Below, piece by piece: positions 1-8,884 of a stretch of 64,000 nt of DNA. The stretch lies in contig CBDCGC010000003.1 in assembly GCA_965216585.1 (NCBI GenBank), positions 3,162,001 to 3,226,000 on the forward strand. Reading direction: 5' to 3'. The stretch's first letter is position 1. The number at the start of each line of letters is the position of its first letter. The translations under genes and the position numbers were made by a program. The stretch comes from CADEER01 sp965216585. Lineage in GTDB: Bacteria > Desulfobacterota > Binatia > HRBIN30 > CADEER01. The notes under the pieces were generated by a model. That model was given only the letters and a program-made list of their open reading frames with translations, was not told where the DNA came from and ran no database searches.

Positions 1-2
1 CG

Positions 3-1175
3 GTGAAGTCGGTCCGCGCTTGTCCGGGGGGCGAGTTCGGTCTCTACCTTCACATTCCCTACTGCGACTCGAAGTGTCCGTATTGTGACTTCAACTCCCA
101 CGCTGCTCAGTCGTGGCCGGAGCAGCGCTACGTAGCTGCCCTGCTGCGCGAGTTGGACGAGGCGTCGGCCTTGGACCCCTGGCGCGGTGCGACGTTGACC
201 ACCGTATTCTTTGGAGGCGGCACGCCCTCCCTGTTCCGGCCGGATTCGATCGCCGAGGTGATGGCGGCGATCGACCACCGATGGCGGCTCGCAGCCGATG
301 CGGAGGTCACGCTCGAAGCCAACCCAGGCACCGTAGATGCGGGCGCCCTCGCCGCCTTTCGCGACGCGGGCGTCAATCGATTGAGCCTTGGAGTGCAGTC
401 GTTTCACGACGCGACACTCGAGATTCTCGGGCGCATTCACGATGCGGCGACGGCGATCGGCGCCGTCGAGGACGCGCGTGCCGCCGGTTTCGACAACATC
501 AACGTCGATTTGATGTTTGCCATTCCGGGCCAGACGCTGGCGCAGTGGCGGGCCGATTTGCAACGGGTCGTCGACCTCGGTACGGCGCATGTTTCGGCGT
601 ACAACCTGACCTTTGAAGAGGGGACGGTTTTCCACGCCATGCGCCGTCGCGGCGAGCTGGCGCCGGTCGGCGAGTTCGTCGAAATTGCGATGTACGATGC
701 GACCGAAGAGTGTTTGAGCGATGCCGGCTTCGAGCGCTACGAGATCTCCAACTACGCGCGGCGCGGTCGCGTTTGCCGGCACAACCTCACCTACTGGCGC
801 AGCCGGCCGTATCTCGGGGTAGGCGCCGGCGCTCATTCGTTCGTGCCGCTGGCCGGCGCAGGGCGGCGCTGGAGCAACGCGCTGGCGCCGCAGCAGTACA
901 TGCGTGACGTCGAGAAGCAGGGGCACGCGCGCATCAGTGACGAGACACTCGACGAGCAAAGGGCGCGCGGCGAGCTCGCCTTCCTCGGACTGCGATGTCG
1001 TGAGGGGTTCGATGAAAAAGACCTCGATCGCCGTTTCGGCGTTGGTGTTGCCGAGGCGTTTCCGCACTGCCTTCATCTCGAGCGAGAGGGATTGCTCGAG
1101 CGCGACGGCACGCGCTGGCGCCTCAGCGGCCGCGGCTGGATGATCGCCGACGAGATCTTCGCGATGTTCGTCTGA
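3..1175 (+). CDS. hemW: HemW-like radical SAM protein (coproporphyrinogen III oxidase-like)
   Basis: Radical SAM protein of the HemN/HemW family. The N-terminus carries the 4Fe-4S/SAM signature CDSKCPYCDF (CxxxCxxC) after YLHIPY, followed by the family motif FFGGGTPSL and later LEANPGTVD and RLSLGVQSF. At 390 residues it has HemW rather than HemN length; HemW proteins are thought to act as heme chaperones rather than as true oxidases. The GTG start lies two bases inside the window, so an earlier start cannot be excluded, but the N-terminus already fits the family. It ends 200 bp before a same-strand membrane protein gene with no obvious functional link. Confidence 0.92.
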   Translation: MKSVRACPGGEFGLYLHIPYCDSKCPYCDFNSHAAQSWPEQRYVAALLRELDEASALDPWRGATLTTVFFGGGTPSLFRPDSIAEVMAAIDHRWRLAADAEVTLEANPGTVDAGALAAFRDAGVNRLSLGVQSFHDATLEILGRIHDAATAIGAVEDARAAGFDNINVDLMFAIPGQTLAQWRADLQRVVDLGTAHVSAYNLTFEEGTVFHAMRRRGELAPVGEFVEIAMYDATEECLSDAGFERYEISNYARRGRVCRHNLTYWRSRPYLGVGAGAHSFVPLAGAGRRWSNALAPQQYMRDVEKQGHARISDETLDEQRARGELAFLGLRCREGFDEKDLDRRFGVGVAEAFPHCLHLEREGLLERDGTRWRLSGRGWMIADEIFAMFV

Positions 1176-1379
1176 CAGATGGTTTTGGAACGGGTGGTGG
1201 TAGCGAACGATGGCGGGAACGGGACCCTCGCGCGAGGCTGTCGTTCGACACGGCACAGAGTGACCTGGATGTAACCCTCGACAATATCGGCTTGTACGAA
1301 GGGACGGAGTGCGGCGTGCCCTGGTCGGCTCGCTTCATGAGCTATGCGCCGATACCGTTCAGTGTGAAACGGGAGTACT

Positions 1380-3116
1380 TTGATGACGGCTGATCCTCTG
1401 ACCACGACTTTGGTCAACGACCTTCCCCCCTACCAGCCGCAGCGCCTCGTTGACGCTCCTTTTCCGGAGCGCGTCCGCCTGGCGTGCACGATGTGGGCGG
1501 ATTCGAGTCCGAATCGCCCGAGCGTGATGGCGCTCTATTGGGGTAAGTATTTTTTCGCCTTGATCGGTCTCTGGGCTTTCTGGTGCAGCTTCAACGCAGG
1601 CTATCCAGGCTTTCTTGCGTTCGCCGATTGGACCTTCACCAACGAGGCGTTCAAGAAGGCGGTGGTGTGGTCGATGGCATGGGAGCTCTTCGGTTTCGGG
1701 TGTGGCTGGGGACCGATGAACGCGCGCTTCGATCAGTGGTTCGGCGGCTATCGCCATTTTGCACGGCCGGGAACGATCAAGTTGCCACTTTTTCGGGGCG
1801 CTCCGCTGATCGGTGGCGACACACGGAATTGGCTCGATGTGGGTCTATATGTTCTCGCCCAGGTTCTGCTGATGCGCGCCTTGATTGCGCCCGAGGTCAC
1901 CCCCGAATTGCTTCTGCCGGTTTTCGTGTTGGTCGCTGCGAACGGCGTGCTCGACAAGACCCTCTTCCTCGTCGCGCGTTACGAGCATTATTGGGTTGCA
2001 ATGGCGGCGATGATCTTCGCATCGACCAACGAGCTCTGGATTGCCGGGGCACAGCTGACCTGGTCTTTCATTTGGATCTGGGCCGCCGTCTCGAAGTGGA
2101 ACAACCATTTTCCGTCGGTGATCATGTTTATGATGAACAACGGGCCGTTTTTTCCGAAGAGGCTCAAGAAGAATCTGTTCCGAGACTTTCCAGATGACCT
2201 CAGGCCGTCGGGTTTCGCCGAGAAGATCGCCTTCTTCGGGCATGTGTCCGAGTTTGCGATTCCCTTCGTCCTGCTTGCTGCCAGCCTGTCGGGGAACACA
2301 TGGCTCCTTCTTTGCGGTTGCATCCTGTTCACGGGCTTCCACGGATTCATCGGTCTCAACAATCCAAACGGTATGCCGGTGGAGTGGAACATCCTGATGA
2401 TCTATGGGGGTTGGTTTCTCTTCTGGTTCCATCCGGAGATGTCCGTAGTCGAGATGACCGCGATGCCGCTTCTCCTGGCTGCGATGTTGTTTTCCCTCCT
2501 GGCCGTGCCGTTGTTCGGAAACTTCGTACCGGCAAAGGTCTCCTTCCTGCCGTCGATGCGGTACTACGCGGGCAACTGGGCCTACAATATTTGGCTGGTC
2601 AAGAAGGGAGAGACGGTGAACAAGTTCGGCAAGCTCAAGAAGGCGAGCGCACCGGTCTACGAGCAGCTGGTGGAATACGTCGAGGACCCCGTCGAACTCG
2701 AGGCTGCCAAGGCGGTGATGAGCGTGAGTCGATTCATGCACTTCGAGGGACGTCCACTCCTCGAGGCGCTTCCCGTCGCCGTCGACGATATCGAAGCCTA
2801 CGACTGGTACGAGGGCGAGTTGATGGGTGGTATGATCCTCGGTTGGAATTTCGGCGACGGACATCTCAATGGCGAGCAGCTCCTGCGCGCCATCCAGCCC
2901 ATCTGTGAATTCAAAGCGGGCGAGGTGCGCGTGATCTCGGTCGAGAGCCAGCCGCTCTTCGGAGCGACGATGCACTGGCGGGTTTACGACGCCTCATCCG
3001 GCAAGCTCACCGAGGGCAAGACCAGGCTTGCCGACTACCGTGACCACCAACCGTGGCCGGTCGGCGACGTGGCAAATGCTCTGTCAAGAAGATCGAGCGA
3101 CGAGCGCGCAGGATAG
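1380..3116 (+). CDS. DUF3556 multi-pass membrane protein
   Basis: A 578-residue integral membrane protein with several hydrophobic segments in its first two thirds (for example near residues 55-75, 160-200, 205-235 and 300-400) and a soluble C-terminal third. Length and landmarks (a GCGWGPMNARF-like motif, MRYYAGNW, GWNFGDGH, and GEVRVISVESQPL near the end) match the uncharacterised DUF3556 transmembrane family, best known from mycobacteria and lipid-degrading Gram-negatives. Function is unknown. The start is ATG, directly after a 200-bp gap that holds nothing recognisable. Family assignment is from remembered motifs; no catalytic role is claimed. Confidence 0.85.
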   Translation: MMTADPLTTTLVNDLPPYQPQRLVDAPFPERVRLACTMWADSSPNRPSVMALYWGKYFFALIGLWAFWCSFNAGYPGFLAFADWTFTNEAFKKAVVWSMAWELFGFGCGWGPMNARFDQWFGGYRHFARPGTIKLPLFRGAPLIGGDTRNWLDVGLYVLAQVLLMRALIAPEVTPELLLPVFVLVAANGVLDKTLFLVARYEHYWVAMAAMIFASTNELWIAGAQLTWSFIWIWAAVSKWNNHFPSVIMFMMNNGPFFPKRLKKNLFRDFPDDLRPSGFAEKIAFFGHVSEFAIPFVLLAASLSGNTWLLLCGCILFTGFHGFIGLNNPNGMPVEWNILMIYGGWFLFWFHPEMSVVEMTAMPLLLAAMLFSLLAVPLFGNFVPAKVSFLPSMRYYAGNWAYNIWLVKKGETVNKFGKLKKASAPVYEQLVEYVEDPVELEAAKAVMSVSRFMHFEGRPLLEALPVAVDDIEAYDWYEGELMGGMILGWNFGDGHLNGEQLLRAIQPICEFKAGEVRVISVESQPLFGATMHWRVYDASSGKLTEGKTRLADYRDHQPWPVGDVANALSRRSSDERAG

Positions 3117-3131
3117 GCCTGGAACGGGATG

Positions 3132-3695
3132 TTAGAGCCTCATCTCCAGGGTTGTTCCGTCGTTGGCCGCGATCAGCTCGCCGGTGAAGATTGTCGACAT
3201 CGGTGCGGTGAAAAAGACTTCGACTTGGGGGGAGCCATTGTCGAAGCCAGGTACCATGTGTGTCAGCACGAGGGTCTTTACGCCTGCGTCTTCGGCGAGT
3301 TGGGCGAGCTCGTTCGTGCCGATGTGGTAGGTGCGCACATCGCGGATCAGGGTCGCGTTGCGTGAGCTGCCGGCGTTCTTCAGTCCGCATTCCAACATCT
3401 CAGTCAGCTCGTTGCTCAGCACCTCGGCGACGAGAACGTCTGCGTCGCGGCTCGCCTCGAGCAAGCTTTCCGTCTCGACGGTGTCGCCACTGATGACGAC
3501 CGAGCGGCCACCATAGTCGATTCGGAATCCGAGTGCCGGCTCGATCGGCGGGTGATTGACCCGAAACGCCGCGACAGTGACGCCGTCACGCTCGTAGACG
3601 AGCTCCGATTCGAACGCAATGGCTGCGTCGGCCATGTACAGGCGAAACCCCAGGGAGCGGCCATTGCCAGCGCAATGAACAACCCGAACGGGCAC
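3132..3695 (-). pseudogene. N-terminally truncated MBL-fold metallo-hydrolase
   Basis: The 187-residue reading frame matches only the C-terminal half of an RNase Z/arylsulfatase-like metallo-beta-lactamase-fold hydrolase. It retains RSVVISGDTVETESL (the metal-binding Asp segment), DVLVAEV and TLVLTHMVPG (the late His). The N-terminal HxHxDH metal site and the first roughly 120 residues are absent. The DNA upstream, up to the divergent sulfatase gene, does not encode them in any frame. Most likely a decayed remnant left by rearrangement; as written it could not bind two metals. Confidence 0.7.
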
Positions 3696-3792
3696 CTCCT
3701 GAGCGATGAAGCTCCACCAACCTCGAGATCCGTGCGGCCGAGACTAGGTGTTGTCACTTATCGTGTCAATAGTGGCAGAAGGTTGTATTGTC

Positions 3793-5511
3793 ATGGATAG
3801 TGCCAATAAAGTGCGAAGGTCGGACTTCACGGGGCAAGGGGCGAGGCACGGAAAGATGACACGAGGTCGGAAGTGGGCGATCGCGTTTGCCGTGGTCGTG
3901 GCGATCGGAAGCCTGATCTATGCGAAGCGCGAGGCGATCTTGCTGAAGCTGGTCGGCACCATGGTCAAGCGCCGGGTCCCGGTCGGGCCCTACCGGGAAG
4001 TCGCATGGTCCTCCGGGAGCGATCCGCGAGGCAGGGCACCGGGCGAGCGTCCGCCGAATGTCGTTCTGATCCTGGCCGACGATCTCGGCTGGAACGACTT
4101 GACCTTCAACGGCGGTGGGGTGGCCGGCGGCACGGTGCAGACGCCGCACATCGACTCTATCGCCGCCGATGGCGTGAGCTTCACCAACGGCTACGCCGCC
4201 AACGGCACCTGCGCTCCGTCCCGCGCGGCGCTCATGTCGGGCCGTTACGGAACGCGCTTCGGCTTCGAGTTCACCCCGACACCACCCGGGATGATGCAAC
4301 TGGCTTCGTTCGTCGGCCGTCCTCCGGGCCGGTTGCGCGACACGATCGTGCACGACGCCGAATCGGTCTCTTACGAAAACATGGGGATGCCTGCATCCGA
4401 GATCACCCTGGCGGAGCTGCTCTCGAGCCGCGGCTACTACACCGCCCACATCGGCAAATGGCACCTCGGCCGATCGAACGGCATGTCTCCCCAGGATCAG
4501 GGATTCGACGAGAGCCTGCTGATGGCGAGCGGACTCTACCTACCGGAAGACAGCCCCGAGGTCGTCAACTCCAAACAGGACTTCGACCCGATCGACCGTT
4601 TCCTTTGGGCGGCGATGCGCTTCGCTACGTCGTTCAACGGCGGCCATGCGTTCGAGCCCAACGCCTACCTGACCGACTATTTCACCGACCAAGCGGTAGA
4701 GGTGATCGAAGCCAACAAGGATCGGCCGTTCTTCCTCTACCTGGCGCACTGGGCGCCGCACACCCCGTTGCAGGCGACGCGCGAGGACTACGATGCGCTG
4801 TCTCACATCGAGCTCCATCGCGAGCGCGTCTACGCGGCGATGATCCGCAGCCTCGACCGCGGCGTCGGACGAGTTCTCGACGCCCTCGAACGCAACGGCC
4901 TCGAGGAGAATACTCTCGTCCTCTTCACGTCCGACAATGGAGGTGCGGGGTACATCGGCTTGCCCGACGTCAACCGGCCGTTCCGCGGTTGGAAGATCAC
5001 GCTCTTCGAAGGCGGCATCCACGTGCCGTTCTTCGCCAAGTGGCCGCGGCGCATCCCGCCCGGTCGAACCTTCGATGCGCCGGTTCATCATTTCGACATG
5101 TACGCCACCGCCGCTGCCGCCGCCGCGGCGCCGCTGCCGACCGATCGTACGATGGACGGCGTCGATCTGGTTCCCTACGTCACCGGTGCGGCCGAAGGTG
5201 TCCCCCACCGATCACTGTTCTGGCGCAGCGGTGCCTCGCAGAGCGCGCTGGTCGACGGCTGGAAGCTCGACGTCAGCGACCCGCCGGGGCGGCGCTGGCT
5301 GTTCGACCTGGAGTCCGATCCCTACGAGCGCAACGATCTGTCGGCTGAGCGTCCGGACAAGCTCGCGGAGCTCGAGACGGCCCTGGCGGCGCACAATGCC
5401 GAGCAGGCGCCACCGGCCTGGCCGGCGCAGATCTCGACGTCGATCAACATCGACAAGGATTTGAGCCAGCCGGATGCGCCGGACGACGAGTACGTCTATT
5501 GGTCGAACTGA
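3793..5511 (+). CDS. Membrane-anchored arylsulfatase (type I, Cys-type)
   Basis: Sulfatase of the alkaline-phosphatase superfamily, predicted to hydrolyse sulfate esters in the periplasm. PNVVLILADDLGWND supplies the metal-binding DD pair. CAPSRAALMSGRYG contains the CxPSR core whose Cys (about residue 140) is converted to formylglycine; TAHIGKWHLG and LFTSDNGG complete the site. A hydrophobic stretch (AIAFAVVVAIGSLIYA) near residues 29-44 acts as signal anchor. ATG 3793 has an AGAAGG upstream; ATG 3856 with GGAAAG is an alternative start just before the anchor. No formylglycine-generating enzyme gene is in the window. The gene is divergent from the truncated hydrolase. Confidence 0.9.
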   Translation: MDSANKVRRSDFTGQGARHGKMTRGRKWAIAFAVVVAIGSLIYAKREAILLKLVGTMVKRRVPVGPYREVAWSSGSDPRGRAPGERPPNVVLILADDLGWNDLTFNGGGVAGGTVQTPHIDSIAADGVSFTNGYAANGTCAPSRAALMSGRYGTRFGFEFTPTPPGMMQLASFVGRPPGRLRDTIVHDAESVSYENMGMPASEITLAELLSSRGYYTAHIGKWHLGRSNGMSPQDQGFDESLLMASGLYLPEDSPEVVNSKQDFDPIDRFLWAAMRFATSFNGGHAFEPNAYLTDYFTDQAVEVIEANKDRPFFLYLAHWAPHTPLQATREDYDALSHIELHRERVYAAMIRSLDRGVGRVLDALERNGLEENTLVLFTSDNGGAGYIGLPDVNRPFRGWKITLFEGGIHVPFFAKWPRRIPPGRTFDAPVHHFDMYATAAAAAAAPLPTDRTMDGVDLVPYVTGAAEGVPHRSLFWRSGASQSALVDGWKLDVSDPPGRRWLFDLESDPYERNDLSAERPDKLAELETALAAHNAEQAPPAWPAQISTSINIDKDLSQPDAPDDEYVYWSN

Positions 5512-5607
5512 CGCCTTGACCCGCGATTCCCCAGCGCTAAGAAAACGGAAACCGAAGGAGTATGGCGGGGGCAGGTCGGCTGGTGCTCGAGGAGACAGGA
5601 TTCGAGG

Positions 5608-6252
5608 ATGGATGCGGCAAGGAAGACGATCGACGGCAGATTCGCCCGTTCGGAGCGGACGCGATCGGCGGTGGCGGAGGCGATGCTGGATTGTCTCGAG
5701 GACGGGATCCTGCGGCCTTCTGCGGAAGTGGTTGCGAAGCGGGCAGGGGTATCAAAGCGAGCCGTGTTCCGGCACTTCAACAACCTCGAGGCGTTGCAGA
5801 ACGAGGTGTCAGAGCTCCAAATCAAACGGGTTCTCAAGAAGCTGCCACCGATTGTCACCGAAGGCACCCTGGACGAACGCATCGGTGGAATGGTCGCCAA
5901 CGCGGCGCGACGCAACGAGCTGATCGCGCCGGTGCGGCGTGCCGCGGTGCTCTCCGAACCATTCTCCGAAGTGATCCGGGAGCGCCAGGCCTGGCTGCGT
6001 TCGAAGGTTCGCCGCGCCGTTCGGCGAGTATTCGCCGAAGAGCTCGATGCGCTTCCGGAAGCCGAGCGCAGCACCCGTGTTGCAGCGCTGCGAGCCTTGC
6101 TGTCCTTCAGTCATTGGGAGGAGCTGCGCCGCCACGAGAACCTTTCCGTCGCTGCGGCTACTCGTGTGCTGTGCGGAGCCATGCAGGCCGTGTTACGCGC
6201 TCCCGCCGGCAGGCGCTCGCGGACTGGCAACCGAACCGGCCCGGCGTCTTAG
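5608..6252 (+). CDS. TetR/AcrR family transcriptional regulator
   Basis: A 214-residue one-component repressor. The N-terminal helix-turn-helix is typical of TetR proteins (AEVVAKRAGVSKRAVFRHF, residues about 39-57), followed by a helical ligand-binding domain with no diagnostic motif. It begins about 95 bp after the sulfatase and may regulate that gene or the oppositely oriented DsbA-like gene downstream. The ligand cannot be predicted. The ATG start at 5608 gives a normal N-terminal length before the HTH. Confidence 0.88.
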   Translation: MDAARKTIDGRFARSERTRSAVAEAMLDCLEDGILRPSAEVVAKRAGVSKRAVFRHFNNLEALQNEVSELQIKRVLKKLPPIVTEGTLDERIGGMVANAARRNELIAPVRRAAVLSEPFSEVIRERQAWLRSKVRRAVRRVFAEELDALPEAERSTRVAALRALLSFSHWEELRRHENLSVAAATRVLCGAMQAVLRAPAGRRSRTGNRTGPAS

Positions 6253-6478
6253 CCCGCCTCATTCATGAATTTCGTGCATGTGCCATCCAGCTATTCGTGT
6301 CTTTGTGTTTAGAGGATGCTCGCGCGTGGATCTGATGCGCGAGCACTGTGTACTGGGTCCGGCGCGGGTTGCGGGTCGAAGCCCGGACTGGCTGTGCGTG
6401 GCCACGGCCGACCTTTCGCGACCTTCTTTTCAACACAAAGGCGCGAAGGCACGAAGCCACTAAGGGGAATCCGATGCT
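6253..6478. repeat. Intergenic stretch with inverted ACACAAAG-type motifs
   Basis: A 226-bp non-coding gap between convergent genes. It contains ATTCGTGTCTTTGTGTTT (6293-6310) and, about 120 bp later, CAACACAAAGGCGCGAAGG (6431-6449), which form an imperfect inverted pair. Motifs of this kind are frequent interspersed intergenic repeats in environmental genomes. Short reading frames across it look like noise. Confidence 0.35.
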
Positions 6479-7855
6479 TTACGTGGTGCGCTCGCGTAGG
6501 AGGCGTTGGATCTCGCGGGAGAAGAGCCAGAGCCGGTCCTGTCCCCAGAGGGCGAGGACTTGCTCGCCCCGCTCGTCGAGCAGGCGGAAGCTCGGCACTC
6601 CCCACGAGCCGAACCCGTACATCGCGAGCCGGTTCTTCTCGAGCGCATCTTCCCAATCGCAGTTGCCGACGATGCCCCGGGCGACGTCCCAAGGGAGACC
6701 GGCAGACTCGACGACGCTGCGAAGACCGGATTCGCTGTTGGTGTTCACGCCTTTGCAGAAGGCGGCATCCATGAAAGTGCTCAGGAGGGCGTTTCCCTTT
6801 CCCTGCTCGACCGCCCACGGGTAGAGCGAATACGTGTTGCGCACGGGGTCACCGATCGGATCGTAGAACTTCCCCCACTCGAGATCGAGCGCGCGCGCCT
6901 CGCGCGCGGCGTCTGTGAAGATGTATTGACCTTTTTGGCGGGTCGCGGGAACCCCGCGCATCACCATGGGAAGAACGGGGCGAACGACGGTGCTCACTCC
7001 GGTCTTCGCACCGAGCTCGAGCGCGATGTCGAAGATCACAGAAGTGTAAGGGCTGCGCAGGGAAGGGTAGATCTCGAAGGTGAGGGAACCGTCGTCGCGC
7101 AGCGGACCGAGCTCGATCTCAGGGCGGGGGCAAACCAGATCCGCGTTGCTCGCGCGACGAACGCCGAGCTCTCCGAGGCGATTCTCGAGGTGGTAGATCC
7201 GGTCGGCTCCCCAGTACCACTCGCCTCCGTAGTAGAACATGGCGCCCGAGTAGTGGCCGAGCTTTGCGCGCCTCGCGTTGCCGATCGCGATGCGTTCCGA
7301 AGCCTCGTTTGCGTCTGCTGCGCCGTGCTTCTCAGCGAGAGAATCCATGCCGGCTGCGTCCGCCGCCCAGAGGGCGGCGCCTACCGCTACGGCGATCTTG
7401 GGAATCTCGGCGGGCGACGCGGCTGCGAGGATCCGGCCGGCGACCTCGACCAGGTCCGGATCGGCCGGCGCCGTGTCCTCCGGGAAGTGCAGTCCGTAGT
7501 GAGGCGCCACCTTGGCCGCGTCGTAGCGCGAGAGCGCCAGCAGCAGATCCGGCTCAGGTAGGTTCGGCCCGCGTTCGGGCGCAACGAGGTGGAAAACGAG
7601 CTCCACGTCATAGATCTCGAGAATCGGGCGAAGCAACTGCGCTGCCAGATGGCTGTAGCCATCGTCGACCTGGTGGAAGTACTCGATGCGGTGTGGTCGT
7701 CCCGCGCGCCGTCGCTTTTTCTCTGCCCAGATCCGCCGCCGCTCGAGACTCGCTACGCTCGCAAGTCGGGTTGCGATCTTGGAACCGATCCAGCGCACGA
7801 CCGCCGGCGGGTCGCTCGTCGCAAAGCCACCTTGATCTTTGAATTGTGTCGCCAT
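6479..7855 (-). CDS. Tandem DsbA-family / 2-hydroxychromene-2-carboxylate isomerase-like protein
   Basis: A 458-residue protein made of two thioredoxin-fold DsbA/HCCA-isomerase-like halves. The first starts with RIEYFHQVDDGYSHLAA (about residues 56-72). The second starts with LTFEIYPSLRSPYTSVIF and ends with the family's WGVPSFRLLDERGEQVLALWGQDR. The active-site position of each half has Ser (YSHL, SPYT) rather than CxxC, as in HCCA isomerases and GST-kappa, so a glutathione-dependent isomerase or transferase role is likelier than disulfide exchange. The start is taken at ATG 7855; a TTG precedes it. No clear operon partner. Confidence 0.8.
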   Translation of the reverse strand: MATQFKDQGGFATSDPPAVVRWIGSKIATRLASVASLERRRIWAEKKRRRAGRPHRIEYFHQVDDGYSHLAAQLLRPILEIYDVELVFHLVAPERGPNLPEPDLLLALSRYDAAKVAPHYGLHFPEDTAPADPDLVEVAGRILAAASPAEIPKIAVAVGAALWAADAAGMDSLAEKHGAADANEASERIAIGNARRAKLGHYSGAMFYYGGEWYWGADRIYHLENRLGELGVRRASNADLVCPRPEIELGPLRDDGSLTFEIYPSLRSPYTSVIFDIALELGAKTGVSTVVRPVLPMVMRGVPATRQKGQYIFTDAAREARALDLEWGKFYDPIGDPVRNTYSLYPWAVEQGKGNALLSTFMDAAFCKGVNTNSESGLRSVVESAGLPWDVARGIVGNCDWEDALEKNRLAMYGFGSWGVPSFRLLDERGEQVLALWGQDRLWLFSREIQRLLRERTT

Positions 7856-8044
7856 CAAACGAAGTCAGCTCCGACCGGCTTGCCGCAGGCCGGCCGCCTC
7901 GAGCTCGGCGACGAGGTCGGCCGTGTCGCCACCGTCATCGTTCCCGCAGCCAGGTTTGACCGTGCACAGTACAATAGCGACGAAGAGAGCTCTCGCGGGA
8001 TGGGACTCTATTCGCACCCGCACTCCTCCTTTTCATCCCATCTG

Positions 8045-8803
8045 CTAGTCGAGGTGCTTCTGCAGCGCGGCTAGCACCACCTCGGGGCCTGAGCGCCGTT
8101 GATAGTTCTCGGCCAGCTCCATCCAGAGGATCTTCCCATCCCGGTCGACGAGAAGCGTCGCGGGCACGGGAAGTGCCTCCTGCTCATCTCCCGGTGGAGC
8201 CGAGTGAACCAGCGTGTTGCGCAGCCCGAAGGCATCGGTGACCTTCAGGTCGTAGTCCGACAGCATGATCGCCTGCAGGCCGTGCGCGTCGCGTCCGTTC
8301 TGTAACTCTTCGACCGAGTCGGTGCTGACGGTGACCACCTGGATCTTGCGTTTGTCGAACTCGGGCCGGAGGGTTTCCAGTCGCCGTAACTCGGCGACAC
8401 AGTACGGTCACCAATGAGCCCGGAAGAACTTGATCAAGACCAGGTGCCCCTGCAGGCTCGCGGAGTCGAAGCGCTTGCCGAGCTCGTCGACCGCCGTGAA
8501 ACGCGGAATCGTGTCGCCCACCTGGATGACGCCCGCGCCGGCTGCCTGGGGACTGATCCACATCGTGAACGGCAGGAAGACGCCGATCAAGATCGCGAAC
8601 AATGCGGCGAGACCGCCGTGCCATCGAGTCCCGCGCGCGAACGCGGCGACGCCGAGGGCCACGGCGATGACGAAGCCGATGACGAAGAAGGTTCGGTCTT
8701 CCGGGATGCCGACCTGTTGGTTCGTGACGAACCATCCAATGAAGAACGCGACGGCGGTTCCCAACGCCGCGAACCCAATCTTCGTTCCGGGGTTCTGCTT
8801 CAT
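8045..8803 (-). CDS. Probable selenoprotein: membrane-anchored AhpC/TSA-like redoxin with UxxC site (in-frame TGA)
   Basis: Two abutting reading frames in the same phase, separated only by TGA at 8408-8410, read as one 252-residue redoxin if the TGA is selenocysteine. Upstream: three hydrophobic segments (about residues 8-27, 38-57 and 63-80), then a redoxin domain, VGDTIPRFTAVDELGKRFD and LVLIKFFRAHW. Downstream: PYCVAELRRL, QVVTVSTDS, LPVPATLLVDRDGKILW. The usual family motif is F(Y)RGxWCPYC, so TGA replaces exactly the first (peroxidatic/resolving) Cys, giving Sec132-Pro-Tyr-Cys135. A hairpin lies just behind the TGA. GGAGGT ten bases upstream favours ATG 8803 over ATG 8827. A nonsense mutation or sequencing error is the alternative. 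Confidence 0.82.
8380..8398 (-). promoter_or_regulatory. Candidate bacterial SECIS hairpin
   Basis: On the coding strand, nine bases after the TGA, GTCGCCG (8398-8392) and CGGCGAC (8386-8380) form a perfect 7-bp stem closing the 5-nt loop AGTTA. The loop G lies about 18 nt after the TGA, within the spacing usual for bacterial SECIS elements. Position, stem strength and a GU in the loop fit SelB recognition; no computed fold was available. Confidence 0.6.
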
Positions 8804-8884
8804 GTGAGTCGATACCTCCAATCGCATGTCGGTGCGGTTTGGTCCATCGAGTCTGGGGCATGCGCGGAGCTGCTGGGCCGCACC

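Noticed and set aside
6253..6478. Small open frames of 60-65 codons in the gap before the DsbA-like gene
   Set aside because: No RBS, no conserved pattern, and they overlap dispersed repeat motifs.
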